Virus record (IMG/VR): IMGVR_UViG_3300044961_000843
Coordinates: 1-33,274 of that record
Origin: a virus
Length of the DNA: 33,274 nucleotides
Reading direction: 5' to 3' (one strand)
The notes beneath the pieces were generated by a model, which was not told where the DNA came from, made no database searches, and was given only the letters and a program-made list of their open reading frames with translations. Of the stretch, positions 6,838-14,402 are shown piece by piece. Every line of letters starts with the position of its first letter. The stretch's first letter is position 1. Both the position numbers and the translations under genes were made by a program.

Positions 6838-9011
6838 TGGTCGCCGTTGTTCCCAAGAGCTTCACACGCCCCGTGCCAGCATCCCGGGCGCGGTCGCAGA
6901 TCCAGGCCCAGCTCGACGCCAGCCGGGCCCGGGTGGAGCGTCTCAACGAGCGGGCGAAGCGCCAGCTCGTGCGGCAGCTCCTGGAGCTGGAGCGTGAGCT
7001 GCGGGACCGCCTCGACAGGATGCAACGCGAGGGCCGGGGAGACACCTGGACCGCTGCCGACACCGAAGCCACGCTTGTCCAGGTCCGCGAGCTGCTCGGG
7101 AGGCAGGGGCGCGCATTCCGGGCGCTCTTGGCGGAGAACGGCGCTCGGGCCCGGGAGCTGGGGGCGCGTGGTACCGTGGGGGTCTTGCATCACTTCGAGG
7201 GAGCGACCGGAGGACCGATCCGTCCCCTCGCCCTCGCTGCTGCTGTTGCCGCGCAGGAGCCGCTCCTTGAACGCTACGCAACCAGCGTGGCCCGCTACGG
7301 GCTGCGAACCATCGAGCGCATCGCCGGGGTGATGCAGCGTGGACTTCTGGAAGGCGCCACCTTCGACGAGGTAAAGAGGCGCCTCACCTCCGGCCCGGGC
7401 CCCCTGGTCCAGTCCGCCGGCGATGCCGCCAGGATCGTGCGGACGGAGGGGATGTTTGCCTACAACGCTGGGGCGCATGAGGAGGCTCTGGCGCAGCGCG
7501 CGGCGAGGTTCCCGGACCTGCAAAAGAAACTGATCGAAACCTTCGATGCCCGCACTGCGGACGACAGCCGGGCGGCCCACGGGCAGGTAAAGGACCTCGA
7601 GGATGTGTTCGTCGACGGCGCCGGGCGTCGCTACCTCCACCCCCCAGGGCGCCCCAACGACCGCGGGGTGCAGATCCCCTGGCGTGCCGCCTGGGAGGAT
7701 GGCGCAGAGGTTCCTCGTTCGATCCAGGCCTCGCCACCGGCTCCCGTGGTCGCTCCGGCCCCTGTGGTGGCGCCGCCTGTGCCCCCTCCCGCACCGCCTC
7801 CACCCCCCCCGGTGCCACCCCCGCCGGCCTTGCCCCCGGACCAACTCGCGGCCCTCGCCCACACGCTCCGGGGAAGCGCCCCGGTCTCCCCCTGGCGCCT
7901 GGGGCTGATGGCCCTCAGTCAGCGGGAGCCATTCATCGAAGCGCGGCGCTTCGTCGACCTGACCCGGGCGGGAGCCCCGGAGAGCGTGCCGCGAGGGTGG
8001 CTGGCCCTGAGCGAGCGCCACACGTTCACGCCGGAGCAGCTCCAGGCCGCGGCCCTGGAACTCGCCGCCGGTCGATCTGCGCCGCCGGTCCTGGTGAGCC
8101 GGGGAGGACGGTACCTCCCGGCCAGCGACGAGGACGCGCTGCGGCTGATGGCCTCCGCCGCGCTCCGCGACGCCCAGGGGGCCGCGAAGGAGATCCCGGC
8201 CCGGGTGATCCGGGCGGCGCATGCCACCGACCCGCGGGCGTTCGCCGTTGAGCTCCAGGCAGCGCTTGCCGAGCGGGCGACCGACAACGGTGCTCGGGTC
8301 CGGAGGGTGCTCCGGGACGTGATCGAGGCCCACGGCGCCCGTAGCGTGGACGTGGTCCAGGGGCGCGCCCAGGCAGAGGTCTACGAAGAGAAAGTCCAGG
8401 GTATCCTCGGGGCCCATGCGGATCACAGCTGGCACGGCAGGGTGCGTGTGTCCCGAGAGCGCTCCGTCGAGGCCCAGGTGGCCATGCAGGCGATGGCCCG
8501 GGGGCAGACGGAGTCCTCGATCCCTCGCCAGTCCCTCAACGCGCTGCGGACCTTCTTCCACGAAGAATATCACGGGGCCTCGCCCATCTCGCCAGGGGCC
8601 TACCGGACCTTCGGGAAAGGCCTGGAAGAAGCCGGGACGGAGATTCTTGCCCGCGACACCGCGGCGAAGCTCCTGGGGGTCACCACCCCCTCCGGGGGCC
8701 ACCCCTACGCCCTGCCCACGGTGCGGCGTAGTCGGAGCGGGGAGATCGTGACGTTCGCCGCGAACAGCTCAATCTCCTCCTACAACCACTACGTCGAGCC
8801 GCTTGTGGCCCACACGGCCCGCGCCATCGACACCCCCGAGGACGCCCCGCGGCGTCTGGTCGAGGCGTTTCGGCGCCTCCGGTCGGTCGACCGACCCGCG
8901 ATCAGCACCCCCGAGGCGCACCTGGACGCCCTCGCGGACGCCCTGGACCTCGCCGGCGAGGCTCGACGCCGTTTCGTGGATGCCGTAGCCTCCGACCGGA
9001 GCCTGCGATGA
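6837..9011 (+). CDS. MuF-type minor head protein fused to an HExxH metallopeptidase-like domain
   Basis: The protein has 724 residues, about twice a plain MuF/SPP1 gp7 head protein. Residues 1-290 are the head-morphogenesis part: a coiled coil near 35-65 and the MuF signature at about 229-275 (TFDARTADDSRAAHGQ, then HPPGRPNDR and PWR). Residues 302-336 are a proline-rich linker. Residues 340-724 form a separate domain with H575-E576-E577-Y578-H579, followed by GLEEAGTE at 595-602. This is an HExxH zinc motif with a candidate third ligand at E598, as in gluzincin metallopeptidases. MuF proteins enter the head with the DNA, and C-terminal enzyme domains of such fusions can be injected toxins or effectors. 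An alternative is a head maturation protease, as no separate one is seen. Confidence 0.8.
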   Translation: MVAVVPKSFTRPVPASRARSQIQAQLDASRARVERLNERAKRQLVRQLLELERELRDRLDRMQREGRGDTWTAADTEATLVQVRELLGRQGRAFRALLAENGARARELGARGTVGVLHHFEGATGGPIRPLALAAAVAAQEPLLERYATSVARYGLRTIERIAGVMQRGLLEGATFDEVKRRLTSGPGPLVQSAGDAARIVRTEGMFAYNAGAHEEALAQRAARFPDLQKKLIETFDARTADDSRAAHGQVKDLEDVFVDGAGRRYLHPPGRPNDRGVQIPWRAAWEDGAEVPRSIQASPPAPVVAPAPVVAPPVPPPAPPPPPPVPPPPALPPDQLAALAHTLRGSAPVSPWRLGLMALSQREPFIEARRFVDLTRAGAPESVPRGWLALSERHTFTPEQLQAAALELAAGRSAPPVLVSRGGRYLPASDEDALRLMASAALRDAQGAAKEIPARVIRAAHATDPRAFAVELQAALAERATDNGARVRRVLRDVIEAHGARSVDVVQGRAQAEVYEEKVQGILGAHADHSWHGRVRVSRERSVEAQVAMQAMARGQTESSIPRQSLNALRTFFHEEYHGASPISPGAYRTFGKGLEEAGTEILARDTAAKLLGVTTPSGGHPYALPTVRRSRSGEIVTFAANSSISSYNHYVEPLVAHTARAIDTPEDAPRRLVEAFRRLRSVDRPAISTPEAHLDALADALDLAGEARRRFVDAVASDRSLR

Positions 9012-9205
9012 CCGCCGAGACCCCACCCACCACCGATCTGGATCGCAACGACATCGAGGGCGCCCTCGCGGTCCACCGCTGGTACCGGGAGCGGGGGCAG
9101 ACGATCCCGCCGGACATGGCCCACGTGCTGCTGATGCTTCAGGACGACGACACGGAACTGGTGCGACGCCTGGAAGAGCAGTACCGCGCTTCGGAAAAAT
9201 CCTAA
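9008..9205 (+). CDS. Small acidic protein after the MuF fusion; candidate immunity protein or head accessory
   Basis: The protein has 65 residues and its ATG overlaps the stop of the MuF fusion (ATGA), so translation is probably coupled. It is acidic and helical (DRNDIEGALAVHRWYRERG, then LQDDDTELVRRLEEQY) with no membrane span. A small acidic protein directly behind a gene with a candidate toxin domain is the usual place of an immunity protein. Small head-accessory genes also occur here, so the role is an inference from position only. It is the last gene before a 105-base gap and a gene on the opposite strand. That gap holds only weak hairpins, with no T-run terminator. Confidence 0.6.
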   Translation: MTAETPPTTDLDRNDIEGALAVHRWYRERGQTIPPDMAHVLLMLQDDDTELVRRLEEQYRASEKS

Positions 9206-9310
9206 TCGTGGTGTCGTCGAGGGGCTCGATAACGCTTTCGGCGAAGGCACCGAATACCGCGACTCGCGGCCCGTGCGAAGGGCGGTGTTGGCGAAGACCT
9301 TGGTCGCCCC

Positions 9311-9505
9311 TCAGAGTTTTCCGAGATCCGGCGTGGGAAACTCCTCACGCGCCCTCCGCGCCACCTGCCGCAAGGCGTACCTCACCAGGTCGCTGTTGCT
9401 GCGGATTCCGGTGACCTCTCGGGCCCGGGCGAGGTCCTGGCGAAGCTGCTCGTCGAGCAGCACCCGCAGGGTCTCTTTTTCCGTCTCTTTCTCGGCTTCG
9501 CCCAT
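9311..9505 (-). CDS. Ribbon-helix-helix (CopG/Arc-type) DNA-binding regulator
   Basis: The protein has 64 residues from the ATG at 9505 (in-frame ATG 9514 is an alternative). It fits the ribbon-helix-helix pattern: a strand near residues 11-17 (ETLRVLL), a first helix at 18-31 (DEQLRQDLARAREV), the turn GIRSNS, and a second helix from SDLVRYALRQVARRA. Such proteins dimerise through the strand and insert it into the major groove, usually binding repeated half-sites. It is the only regulator seen and the only minus-strand gene between 1 and 24600. An exact tandem TGTGCC motif sits immediately upstream of its start, which suggests autoregulation. The opposite-strand reading frames over it look like shadows. 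Confidence 0.82.
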   Translation of the reverse strand: MGEAEKETEKETLRVLLDEQLRQDLARAREVTGIRSNSDLVRYALRQVARRAREEFPTPDLGKL

Positions 9506-9507
9506 GA

Positions 9508-9525
9508 GGCACATCTTGGCACAGT
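9508..9525 (-). promoter_or_regulatory. Tandem TGTGCC operator/promoter motif, site 2
   Basis: On the minus strand this reads ACTGTGCCAAGATGTGCC, two TGTGCC half-sites 10 bp apart, ending 2 bases before the ATG of the ribbon-helix-helix gene. The geometry relative to the start codon matches site 1, and again no Shine-Dalgarno sequence is visible. It lies in the divergent gap between this gene and the head gene that begins at 9568. Confidence 0.6.
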
Positions 9526-9567
9526 AGCCGAAGGACAGCCATCCTATGGTCATTACAGGACGGTCAA

Positions 9568-10329
9568 GTGGCCAACGATTCCAAGCAGTTGCGCCAAGTT
9601 GTGCCACGGGGTCAAACTACCCGTGTGACCGCCACCCTCGCCCTCGCCCTCGGGATCACCACCCGTGACCCTTCCCGCCCTGGCGCAGGCTGCGAGGCGA
9701 GCGTCCGCGACGCGGCAGCCACCAGCCACGACTACGTCGACCCGACCCCTCGCAACGTCAGCACCGCGGGTGGGGTCGGGGCGGCCTTCGTGCAGCTCGA
9801 AACCCCTGTGGCCCAAGTGGAGCGTTTCGTCGCGGACCTGCCCGCTGGCACGGACCTCGTGCTGCGCTTCGGCGGCGCGGTGGCGGAGGTGCTTGGCACC
9901 AGCGCCGCCACGGGCTTCAGTGGCGGCGAGACCGCGGTGCTGGCCATCGACGCCGGCGGCAACGTCACCGTCACTTTCGAGTCCACCGACACCACGCAGG
10001 CCCTCGCGGCGAAGCGGATCAACTGGGCTCTGGGCGCCCAGGTCGCCGACACGGACAGCGACGGCAAGCTCCGCCTCCGGAGCCTTCGCACAGGCGACGC
10101 AGGGGCCGCGGCCAAGGGGTACGCCTACGGGCGCGTCCGGGTGGTGAGCGGCAGCGCGCTCGCGGGCCTGGGGCTCGTGGCGGGCGACACCTACGGCCAG
10201 GGCGACGATCAGCGCGTCGGTTCTGGCCTCTTCGCCAAGACCTTCCCCGCGGGCGCCCTGCCTCGCCGGGTGGAGCTGAGCGGCTCGGCGCAGGGCGCCA
10301 AATTCTGGGTCGCCGGCAAGGCGAACTGA
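9568..10329 (+). CDS. Head-region structural protein with a flagellin-hook-IN-like module
   Basis: The protein has 253 residues. GTG 9568 has AGGA seven bases upstream (9557-9560), which makes it the best start. GTG 9601 and GTG 9625 are in frame downstream. Residues 1-110 are beta-rich and contain VDPTPRNVSTAGG and TDLVLRFGG. Residues 117-204 form a module (FSGGETAVLAIDAGGNV, then INWALG, KLRLRSL and LAGLGL) that matches in order a module of the sheath protein and recalls the IN motif of flagellar FliD. The C-terminus (ALPRRVELSGSAQGAKFWVAG) looks like a compact beta domain. It sits before the scaffold and capsid genes, so a head decoration or vertex role is likely but not certain. Confidence 0.7.
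   Translation: MANDSKQLRQVVPRGQTTRVTATLALALGITTRDPSRPGAGCEASVRDAAATSHDYVDPTPRNVSTAGGVGAAFVQLETPVAQVERFVADLPAGTDLVLRFGGAVAEVLGTSAATGFSGGETAVLAIDAGGNVTVTFESTDTTQALAAKRINWALGAQVADTDSDGKLRLRSLRTGDAGAAAKGYAYGRVRVVSGSALAGLGLVAGDTYGQGDDQRVGSGLFAKTFPAGALPRRVELSGSAQGAKFWVAGKAN
9589..9606 (+). promoter_or_regulatory. Near-match to the tandem TGTGCC motif, site 3
   Basis: The sequence TTGCGCCAAGTTGTGCCA keeps the 10-bp spacing but has one change in the first half-site. It lies in the first codons of the head gene (from 21 bases after its GTG), 64 bases from site 2 and facing the other way. It could be a downstream operator for the head-gene promoter. It also encodes ordinary protein sequence (RQVVP), so chance is possible. 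Confidence 0.35.
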
Positions 10330-10338
10330 AAGGCAACC

Positions 10339-10743
10339 ATGACCCTCAAGGAACTCCTCAACCTCGGCGAGCTCAACAAGCTGGCCGCTGTTTTCCGGTC
10401 GACGCTCCTCGGCGAGCGACTTCACGCGGGCGGCGTCCGCCTCCAGCGGGAGACGCTGGCCGTGGCCTCCGCTGCCGCGACTCCTGGCTACACGGTGCTG
10501 CACCTGCTTCACGCCAAGACCACGGGTACCGGCGCCGCTGGAGAAAAAACCCCGCTGGTCAACGGCGCCACCCCTTCCGCTGGTCAGGCAGCCCCCAACG
10601 CGGGCGGCACCAGCATCGCCTTCAACGCTGAGACCACCGGCGCCGGCACGGTGGACGTGGTCTACCTCACCGCAGATCCGCCCAAGAACGCCGACGGAGT
10701 CGCGGGCAGCGACCTGGCCGCCACCGTCACGGGGATCGGCTGA
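10339..10743 (+). CDS. Possible head decoration protein
   Basis: The protein has 134 residues, and its ATG lies 9 bases after the previous stop. The N-terminal 45 residues are helical and basic (LKELLNLGELNKLAAVFRS). The rest is rich in glycine, threonine and alanine with beta-strand character (GTSIAFNAETTGAGTVDVVYLT) and no membrane span. It lies between a structural protein and the scaffold gene, a place often held by capsid decoration or stabilising proteins in tailed phages. No family signature is recognised, so the call rests on context. Confidence 0.5.
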   Translation: MTLKELLNLGELNKLAAVFRSTLLGERLHAGGVRLQRETLAVASAAATPGYTVLHLLHAKTTGTGAAGEKTPLVNGATPSAGQAAPNAGGTSIAFNAETTGAGTVDVVYLTADPPKNADGVAGSDLAATVTGIG

Positions 10744-10745
10744 CC

Positions 10746-11426
10746 ATGTTCGGTCGTACTCTCCTCGGGCTCGCGCCCTGCCTTGCCGCTGTCGAAGAGG
10801 ACGGTGGCGCTGGTGGGAGCGCCCCTGCGCCTCCCGCTCCCTCGCCGCCACCCAAGACGCCTCCTCCTACCGTCGATCCGGAGAAGGTCAAGGCAGAGGC
10901 CCGTCTCGCGGTGCTCAAGGACCTCGGTTTCGACAGCGAGGACGCCTACAAGGTCCACCTCGACGAGAAGAAGAAGGCCGAGGACGCCAAGCTCTCTGAG
11001 CTGGACAGGCAAAAGAAGCTTTACAACGAAGCCCTCGACGCGCGCGGCAAAGCGGAGGCGAAGTACGAGGCGGAGAAAGCCGCGCGCAAAGCCGCGGAAG
11101 ACGCCCTTGCGCTCCGTGACCGGCTCGACGCCCAGGGCGTGCTCCCTGGCGAACGAAAGTTCGTCCAGGTCGAGCTGAGCGACGCAGAGGCTGCCGCGAA
11201 GAAGGCAGGCCAGGCCTTCGACGAGGCCAAGTTCTTCAAGCAGCTCCGGGAGAGGCGCCCCTACTTTTTCACCAAGGACGCCCCCCAGCCTGCCACCACC
11301 GGCACCAGCGCACTCGGGGGCAACGCCTCCCACGGCAGCAACGGCGCGAGCAACGGCCTCACCTTCGACGCGAGCAAGCTCAGCGCCGAGGAGTGGAAGA
11401 AATGGCGCCAGGAACACAACGTTTGA
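10746..11426 (+). CDS. Capsid scaffolding protein
   Basis: The protein has 226 residues. The N-terminus is followed by a proline-rich disordered stretch (APAPPAPSPPPKTPPPT). Residues 50-135 form a long charged coiled coil (EKKKAEDAKLSELDRQKK, then GKAEAKYEAEKAARKAAED), and a short basic helical C-terminus (AEEWKKWRQEHNV) follows, as in scaffold domains that bind the capsid protein. It lies directly upstream of the major capsid gene. Scaffolds shape the procapsid and leave before or during packaging. No protease domain is fused to it, unlike the protease-scaffold pairs of Mu or lambda. Confidence 0.75.
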   Translation: MFGRTLLGLAPCLAAVEEDGGAGGSAPAPPAPSPPPKTPPPTVDPEKVKAEARLAVLKDLGFDSEDAYKVHLDEKKKAEDAKLSELDRQKKLYNEALDARGKAEAKYEAEKAARKAAEDALALRDRLDAQGVLPGERKFVQVELSDAEAAAKKAGQAFDEAKFFKQLRERRPYFFTKDAPQPATTGTSALGGNASHGSNGASNGLTFDASKLSAEEWKKWRQEHNV

Positions 11427-11442
11427 CCCCTCGGAGTTACCC

Positions 11443-12900
11443 ATGCCCCCTTCTCTGATCCCCGTCGGCACCCCTCCCTCCCTCGCCAACCTGATCCAGC
11501 AGAACGCCCTTGTGCGGATGGCGGACGAAGCTCTCCGTCCCGAGGCGCGGTACCGCGCGGACGCGAGGCGCGAGGAGCTGCCTCCGGGCACCGGCACTTC
11601 TCTGAATTTCTCCCGTCTTGGCCTGCTTGACGTCGATCTGAAGGCCGCCGAGACGCTGGGGGCCACCGACCGCGGCAGCTACGAGGTCGAGCGCTACACG
11701 GCCAACCCCGTGGCGTTTGCCAAGTCCATCGACCTCAGCGCCATGGACGCCTACGTCCAGACCGTCGGGAAGAAGCCCGAGCAGGCCGTCACCCGCCTCG
11801 CCGAGTGGGCCGGGCGCACCTCGTCCCGCATGGCCCGCGGCAAGCTGTTTTCCGGCGCCTTCGCCGGGCACACGGTCATCCGCACCACGCATGCGGACAG
11901 CGCCACCATCCTCGACGTGGACAGCCTCTCCGGCTTCCGCTTCAAGTACGTCGACGGCTTGCCAGTGGCGGTGAGCGCCGCCAACCCGATCAAGATCACC
12001 ATCCGGGCCGCCAGCGACATCACCAACCGCTCTGTCACCGGCGTTACCCCTCGGGATCCCAACTACCCGGACGGACCCGGTACCCTCACCCTCGACGGCG
12101 CGCTCGGCGCCGAGGTCGCCGCGGGGAGTTACTGCTTCGTCCAGCGCAACGCCAGCGTGCCGCTTCAGGCGCCCTTCATCGTGCGCGCCGCCAACCGCGC
12201 CAGCACCCAGGCGATCCTGTCCACTGACCTGCCGACGTACAACGACATCCTCAAGATGCGCCAGCGCCTGGTGGACCGCGGCGTGCGGCCCCACCGCAGC
12301 ACCGGCACCTACCACCTTCACGTCGACGCAACCTTCCGCGAGAAGATCACCCAGGACGCGGCCTACCGCACCGCGTTCCAGGGTGCGGGGATGTCCCCGA
12401 TCTTCGGCGCGGGTTCGTTCTTCAGCGGCGCCGAGGGCATCACCATCCTGGAGAACAACGACTCCCCCGGGCTCGGCAAGGGCCGCGAGGTCTCCTGGAA
12501 GGCCCACGGCAGCAGCGTCCAGATGGAGGACATCGGCCTGCCGCTGGTCAACAGCTCCGGCGTTGCCATCCGCCGCGCCATCCTGACCGGCGAGGACGTG
12601 CTCACGGAAGCGTTCATCGACCACCGCAAGGTGCTCGAAGCGGGCGGCGCGAGGGTCATCCACGAGCTGGGCCAGATGGCTGTCTACGACATCAACGGGC
12701 GTCCCTTCCTCGCGGGCAACCTGGACGGGTGGGTGCTGATGATTCGACCGCCGCTGGACGAGCGGGCGATGGTGTGCAGCATCACCGTGGTCAACTACTT
12801 CGACTTCGTGCTGCCGTCGGACGTCTTCAGCGTGGCAAACGCCAACGACCAGACGCCGTTCAAACGCGCGGTCGGCCTCGAGTACGGCTCCGACTGGTGA
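11443..12900 (+). CDS. Major capsid protein
   Basis: The protein has 485 residues, with GGAG at 11431-11434 upstream of the ATG. It follows the scaffold gene and precedes the neck genes, the standard position of an HK97-fold capsid protein. Features include an N-terminal arm with arginine and alanine repeats (RYRADARREELPPGTG), an early aromatic/charged region (RGSYEVERYTANP, an E-loop-like position), a long spine-helix candidate (AVTRLAEWAGRTSSRMARGKL, about 107-127), and a beta-rich C-terminus ending LEYGSDW. About 150 residues in the middle (AANPIKITIRAAS to the ALILSTDLP region) probably form an inserted domain. No cleavage site can be assigned. Confidence 0.85.
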   Translation: MPPSLIPVGTPPSLANLIQQNALVRMADEALRPEARYRADARREELPPGTGTSLNFSRLGLLDVDLKAAETLGATDRGSYEVERYTANPVAFAKSIDLSAMDAYVQTVGKKPEQAVTRLAEWAGRTSSRMARGKLFSGAFAGHTVIRTTHADSATILDVDSLSGFRFKYVDGLPVAVSAANPIKITIRAASDITNRSVTGVTPRDPNYPDGPGTLTLDGALGAEVAAGSYCFVQRNASVPLQAPFIVRAANRASTQAILSTDLPTYNDILKMRQRLVDRGVRPHRSTGTYHLHVDATFREKITQDAAYRTAFQGAGMSPIFGAGSFFSGAEGITILENNDSPGLGKGREVSWKAHGSSVQMEDIGLPLVNSSGVAIRRAILTGEDVLTEAFIDHRKVLEAGGARVIHELGQMAVYDINGRPFLAGNLDGWVLMIRPPLDERAMVCSITVVNYFDFVLPSDVFSVANANDQTPFKRAVGLEYGSDW

Positions 12901-12907
12901 TGCCTGC

Positions 12908-13333
12908 ATGCCGACGACGAGCTGGAGCGACGAGGAGTACGGCGCGGTGGCCAAGGCCCTGCTCTACCCGGGAAGCCGGGTGGCGGCGGTGGTCGTCGGC
13001 TACTCCGGCGCCGTGCCCATCGCCTGGCAGCTCGACGGTCGGCTCCAGCAGCTCGACCCGGCCACCAAGGCCGACGCCTTGACCCTCGCTCGTCAGATCC
13101 AGGCCGGCGAGGACGCGCTGCTCGCGGGCGCCCTGGGTGGGTGCGGCAGCAACCGCGGGGCGGTGCTCCAGGTCGGGGACATCCGCCTCGACCCGCGCCT
13201 CGGGCGCACGGAGCGCGAAGCGTTGCTCGACCGGGCCCGGGAGCGCCTCGCGGCCTTGGTCGACTTCTGCGTCAACCCCGACCGTCCAAGCCTCGGCGGG
13301 GGGGGTGGCGTCCAGGGGCGGTGGAGCCGGTGA
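12908..13333 (+). CDS. Head-tail connector (adaptor) protein
   Basis: The protein has 141 residues, and the ATG lies 7 bases after the capsid stop. It is mostly helical (SDEEYGAVAKALLYPGS at the start, then ATKADALTLARQIQAGEDALL and EREALLDRARERLAALVDF), as expected of adaptor proteins of the gp6/gp15 type that bind the portal. The final segment is glycine-rich (GGGGGVQG). Position directly after the capsid is the main support. It ends in a GTGA overlap with the next gene. Confidence 0.55.
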   Translation: MPTTSWSDEEYGAVAKALLYPGSRVAAVVVGYSGAVPIAWQLDGRLQQLDPATKADALTLARQIQAGEDALLAGALGGCGSNRGAVLQVGDIRLDPRLGRTEREALLDRARERLAALVDFCVNPDRPSLGGGGGVQGRWSR

Positions 13334-13872
13334 CCGGCGCCACCCCTCCACCCCGGCACCCCCGCACGCTCCACGAGGAGCTGGCGGCGGACGTTGCCTG
13401 CATCCGTGGCGACGTCCACGGGTGGGTGGGGGACCGGTCCTACCGCGTCTTCGTCGTCGTGCGGTCCTGGACCGGCGGCGCCCCCGGACGCGGCGAGGTA
13501 TCCGACGACCGCCGGGTGGAGCTTCGGAGCGGCCCCGGCTGCAATGGCAACCCCACCCCTCCGCGCGTGCTCCTGGAGGGTACCTGGGCTCGCAGCATGC
13601 ACGGCGTCGTGGAACAGGGCCGGGCGGTCCTGGAAGAGCTGGACCCGACCTACACCGAGGCTCAGCTCGTCAACTACGGGCGCTGCGGCGAGGGCGAGGA
13701 AACGTTCCTGGAGATCGTCCAGGACGAGCGCGACGGCCTCGCGGAGCGCCCGGTGCGCCGCTTCTTGATCGACGGCCCGCCGGTGCGCGACACGCGGCGG
13801 TTTCAGTGGACGATGCGGCTGCGGAGCGTCGAGCCCCAGGGGGTGTTCACGCCCGCTCAGGAGGCCCCATGA
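13330..13872 (+). CDS. Neck protein, head completion/stopper-type candidate
   Basis: The protein has 180 residues from GTG 13330, which overlaps the previous TGA. The frame is open upstream to 13141, but that part runs opposite a better-supported gene. The sequence has beta-strand-like stretches (YRVFVVVRSW, RVELRSG, RVLLEGTW) and a charged helical middle (VEQGRAVLEEL). It lies between the adaptor candidate and a gp10/gp13-like candidate, where head-completion or stopper proteins are found. No domain is firmly recognised. Confidence 0.5.
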   Translation: MTGATPPPRHPRTLHEELAADVACIRGDVHGWVGDRSYRVFVVVRSWTGGAPGRGEVSDDRRVELRSGPGCNGNPTPPRVLLEGTWARSMHGVVEQGRAVLEELDPTYTEAQLVNYGRCGEGEETFLEIVQDERDGLAERPVRRFLIDGPPVRDTRRFQWTMRLRSVEPQGVFTPAQEAP

Positions 13873-14402
13873 AGCGCGTCAAGACCACGCCCGCGGGCCT
13901 GGCGACGGCGCTGCGGAAGATGGCCACGGTGGCCCCCAAAGCCCTGGAAGACGCCATGGTCGACGGCGCCATGCAGCTCCAGGGGTCGCTGGTCCAGAAG
14001 GCCATCGCCTCGACGGACCCGCAGCCCGTGGACCAGGGCCAGTACAAGGCCGCCTGGGTGTTCGAGCCCATTTCGGGCGGCGCGCTCGTGGGCAACGCCA
14101 GCAAGCAGGCGCTCTGGATCGAGCGAGGCCGCGCCCCGGGCCCGGTCCCCTACGGCCCGATCCTGGCGTGGGTGCGCCGTAAGGGCTTCGTCAAGGCGCA
14201 GGCCAAGGCCACCGCGAAGGCAAGCCAGCGCCGCGCCACCAAGGTCGACATCGAGCAGGCGGAGGCCAGCGCCGCCTTCGCCATCCAGAAGAAGATCGGC
14301 GAGCGCGGGATCGAGCCCCGGTGGGTGCTCCGCCGCGCCGTCGAGGCCCTGCGCTCCCGCCTCCCACGGCTGCTCCAGGACGCGCTCCGGAGGGCCCTGT
14401 GA
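13869..14402 (+). CDS. Neck/tail-completion protein (HK97 gp10-like candidate)
   Basis: The protein has 177 residues, and its ATG overlaps the previous stop (ATGA). The N-terminus is basic (MKRVKTTPAGLATALRKMA), followed by helices and a WIERGRAPGPVPYGPI segment. This pattern of an 'ERG.RPG..PP' turn after an amphipathic helix is typical of HK97 gp10/Mu gpG-like tail completion proteins, including those that test rings and fit them to the tail tube. The C-terminal part is basic and helical (FVKAQAKATAKASQRR). It ends in an overlap with the next GTG. Confidence 0.6.
   Translation: MKRVKTTPAGLATALRKMATVAPKALEDAMVDGAMQLQGSLVQKAIASTDPQPVDQGQYKAAWVFEPISGGALVGNASKQALWIERGRAPGPVPYGPILAWVRRKGFVKAQAKATAKASQRRATKVDIEQAEASAAFAIQKKIGERGIEPRWVLRRAVEALRSRLPRLLQDALRRAL

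Noticed and set aside
6513-8702. A 729-residue open frame on the minus strand opposite portal and MuF fusion, and similar long antisense frames (for example 1457-2749, 4363-6384, 14851-16719).
   Set aside because: They are shadows expected in GC-rich coding DNA. The plus-strand proteins there have clear family motifs.
9206-9310. Terminator between the plus-strand head genes and the regulator gene.
   Set aside because: Only short hairpins (for example CCGCG-ACT-CGCGG) without a T-run are seen, which is not enough to call one.
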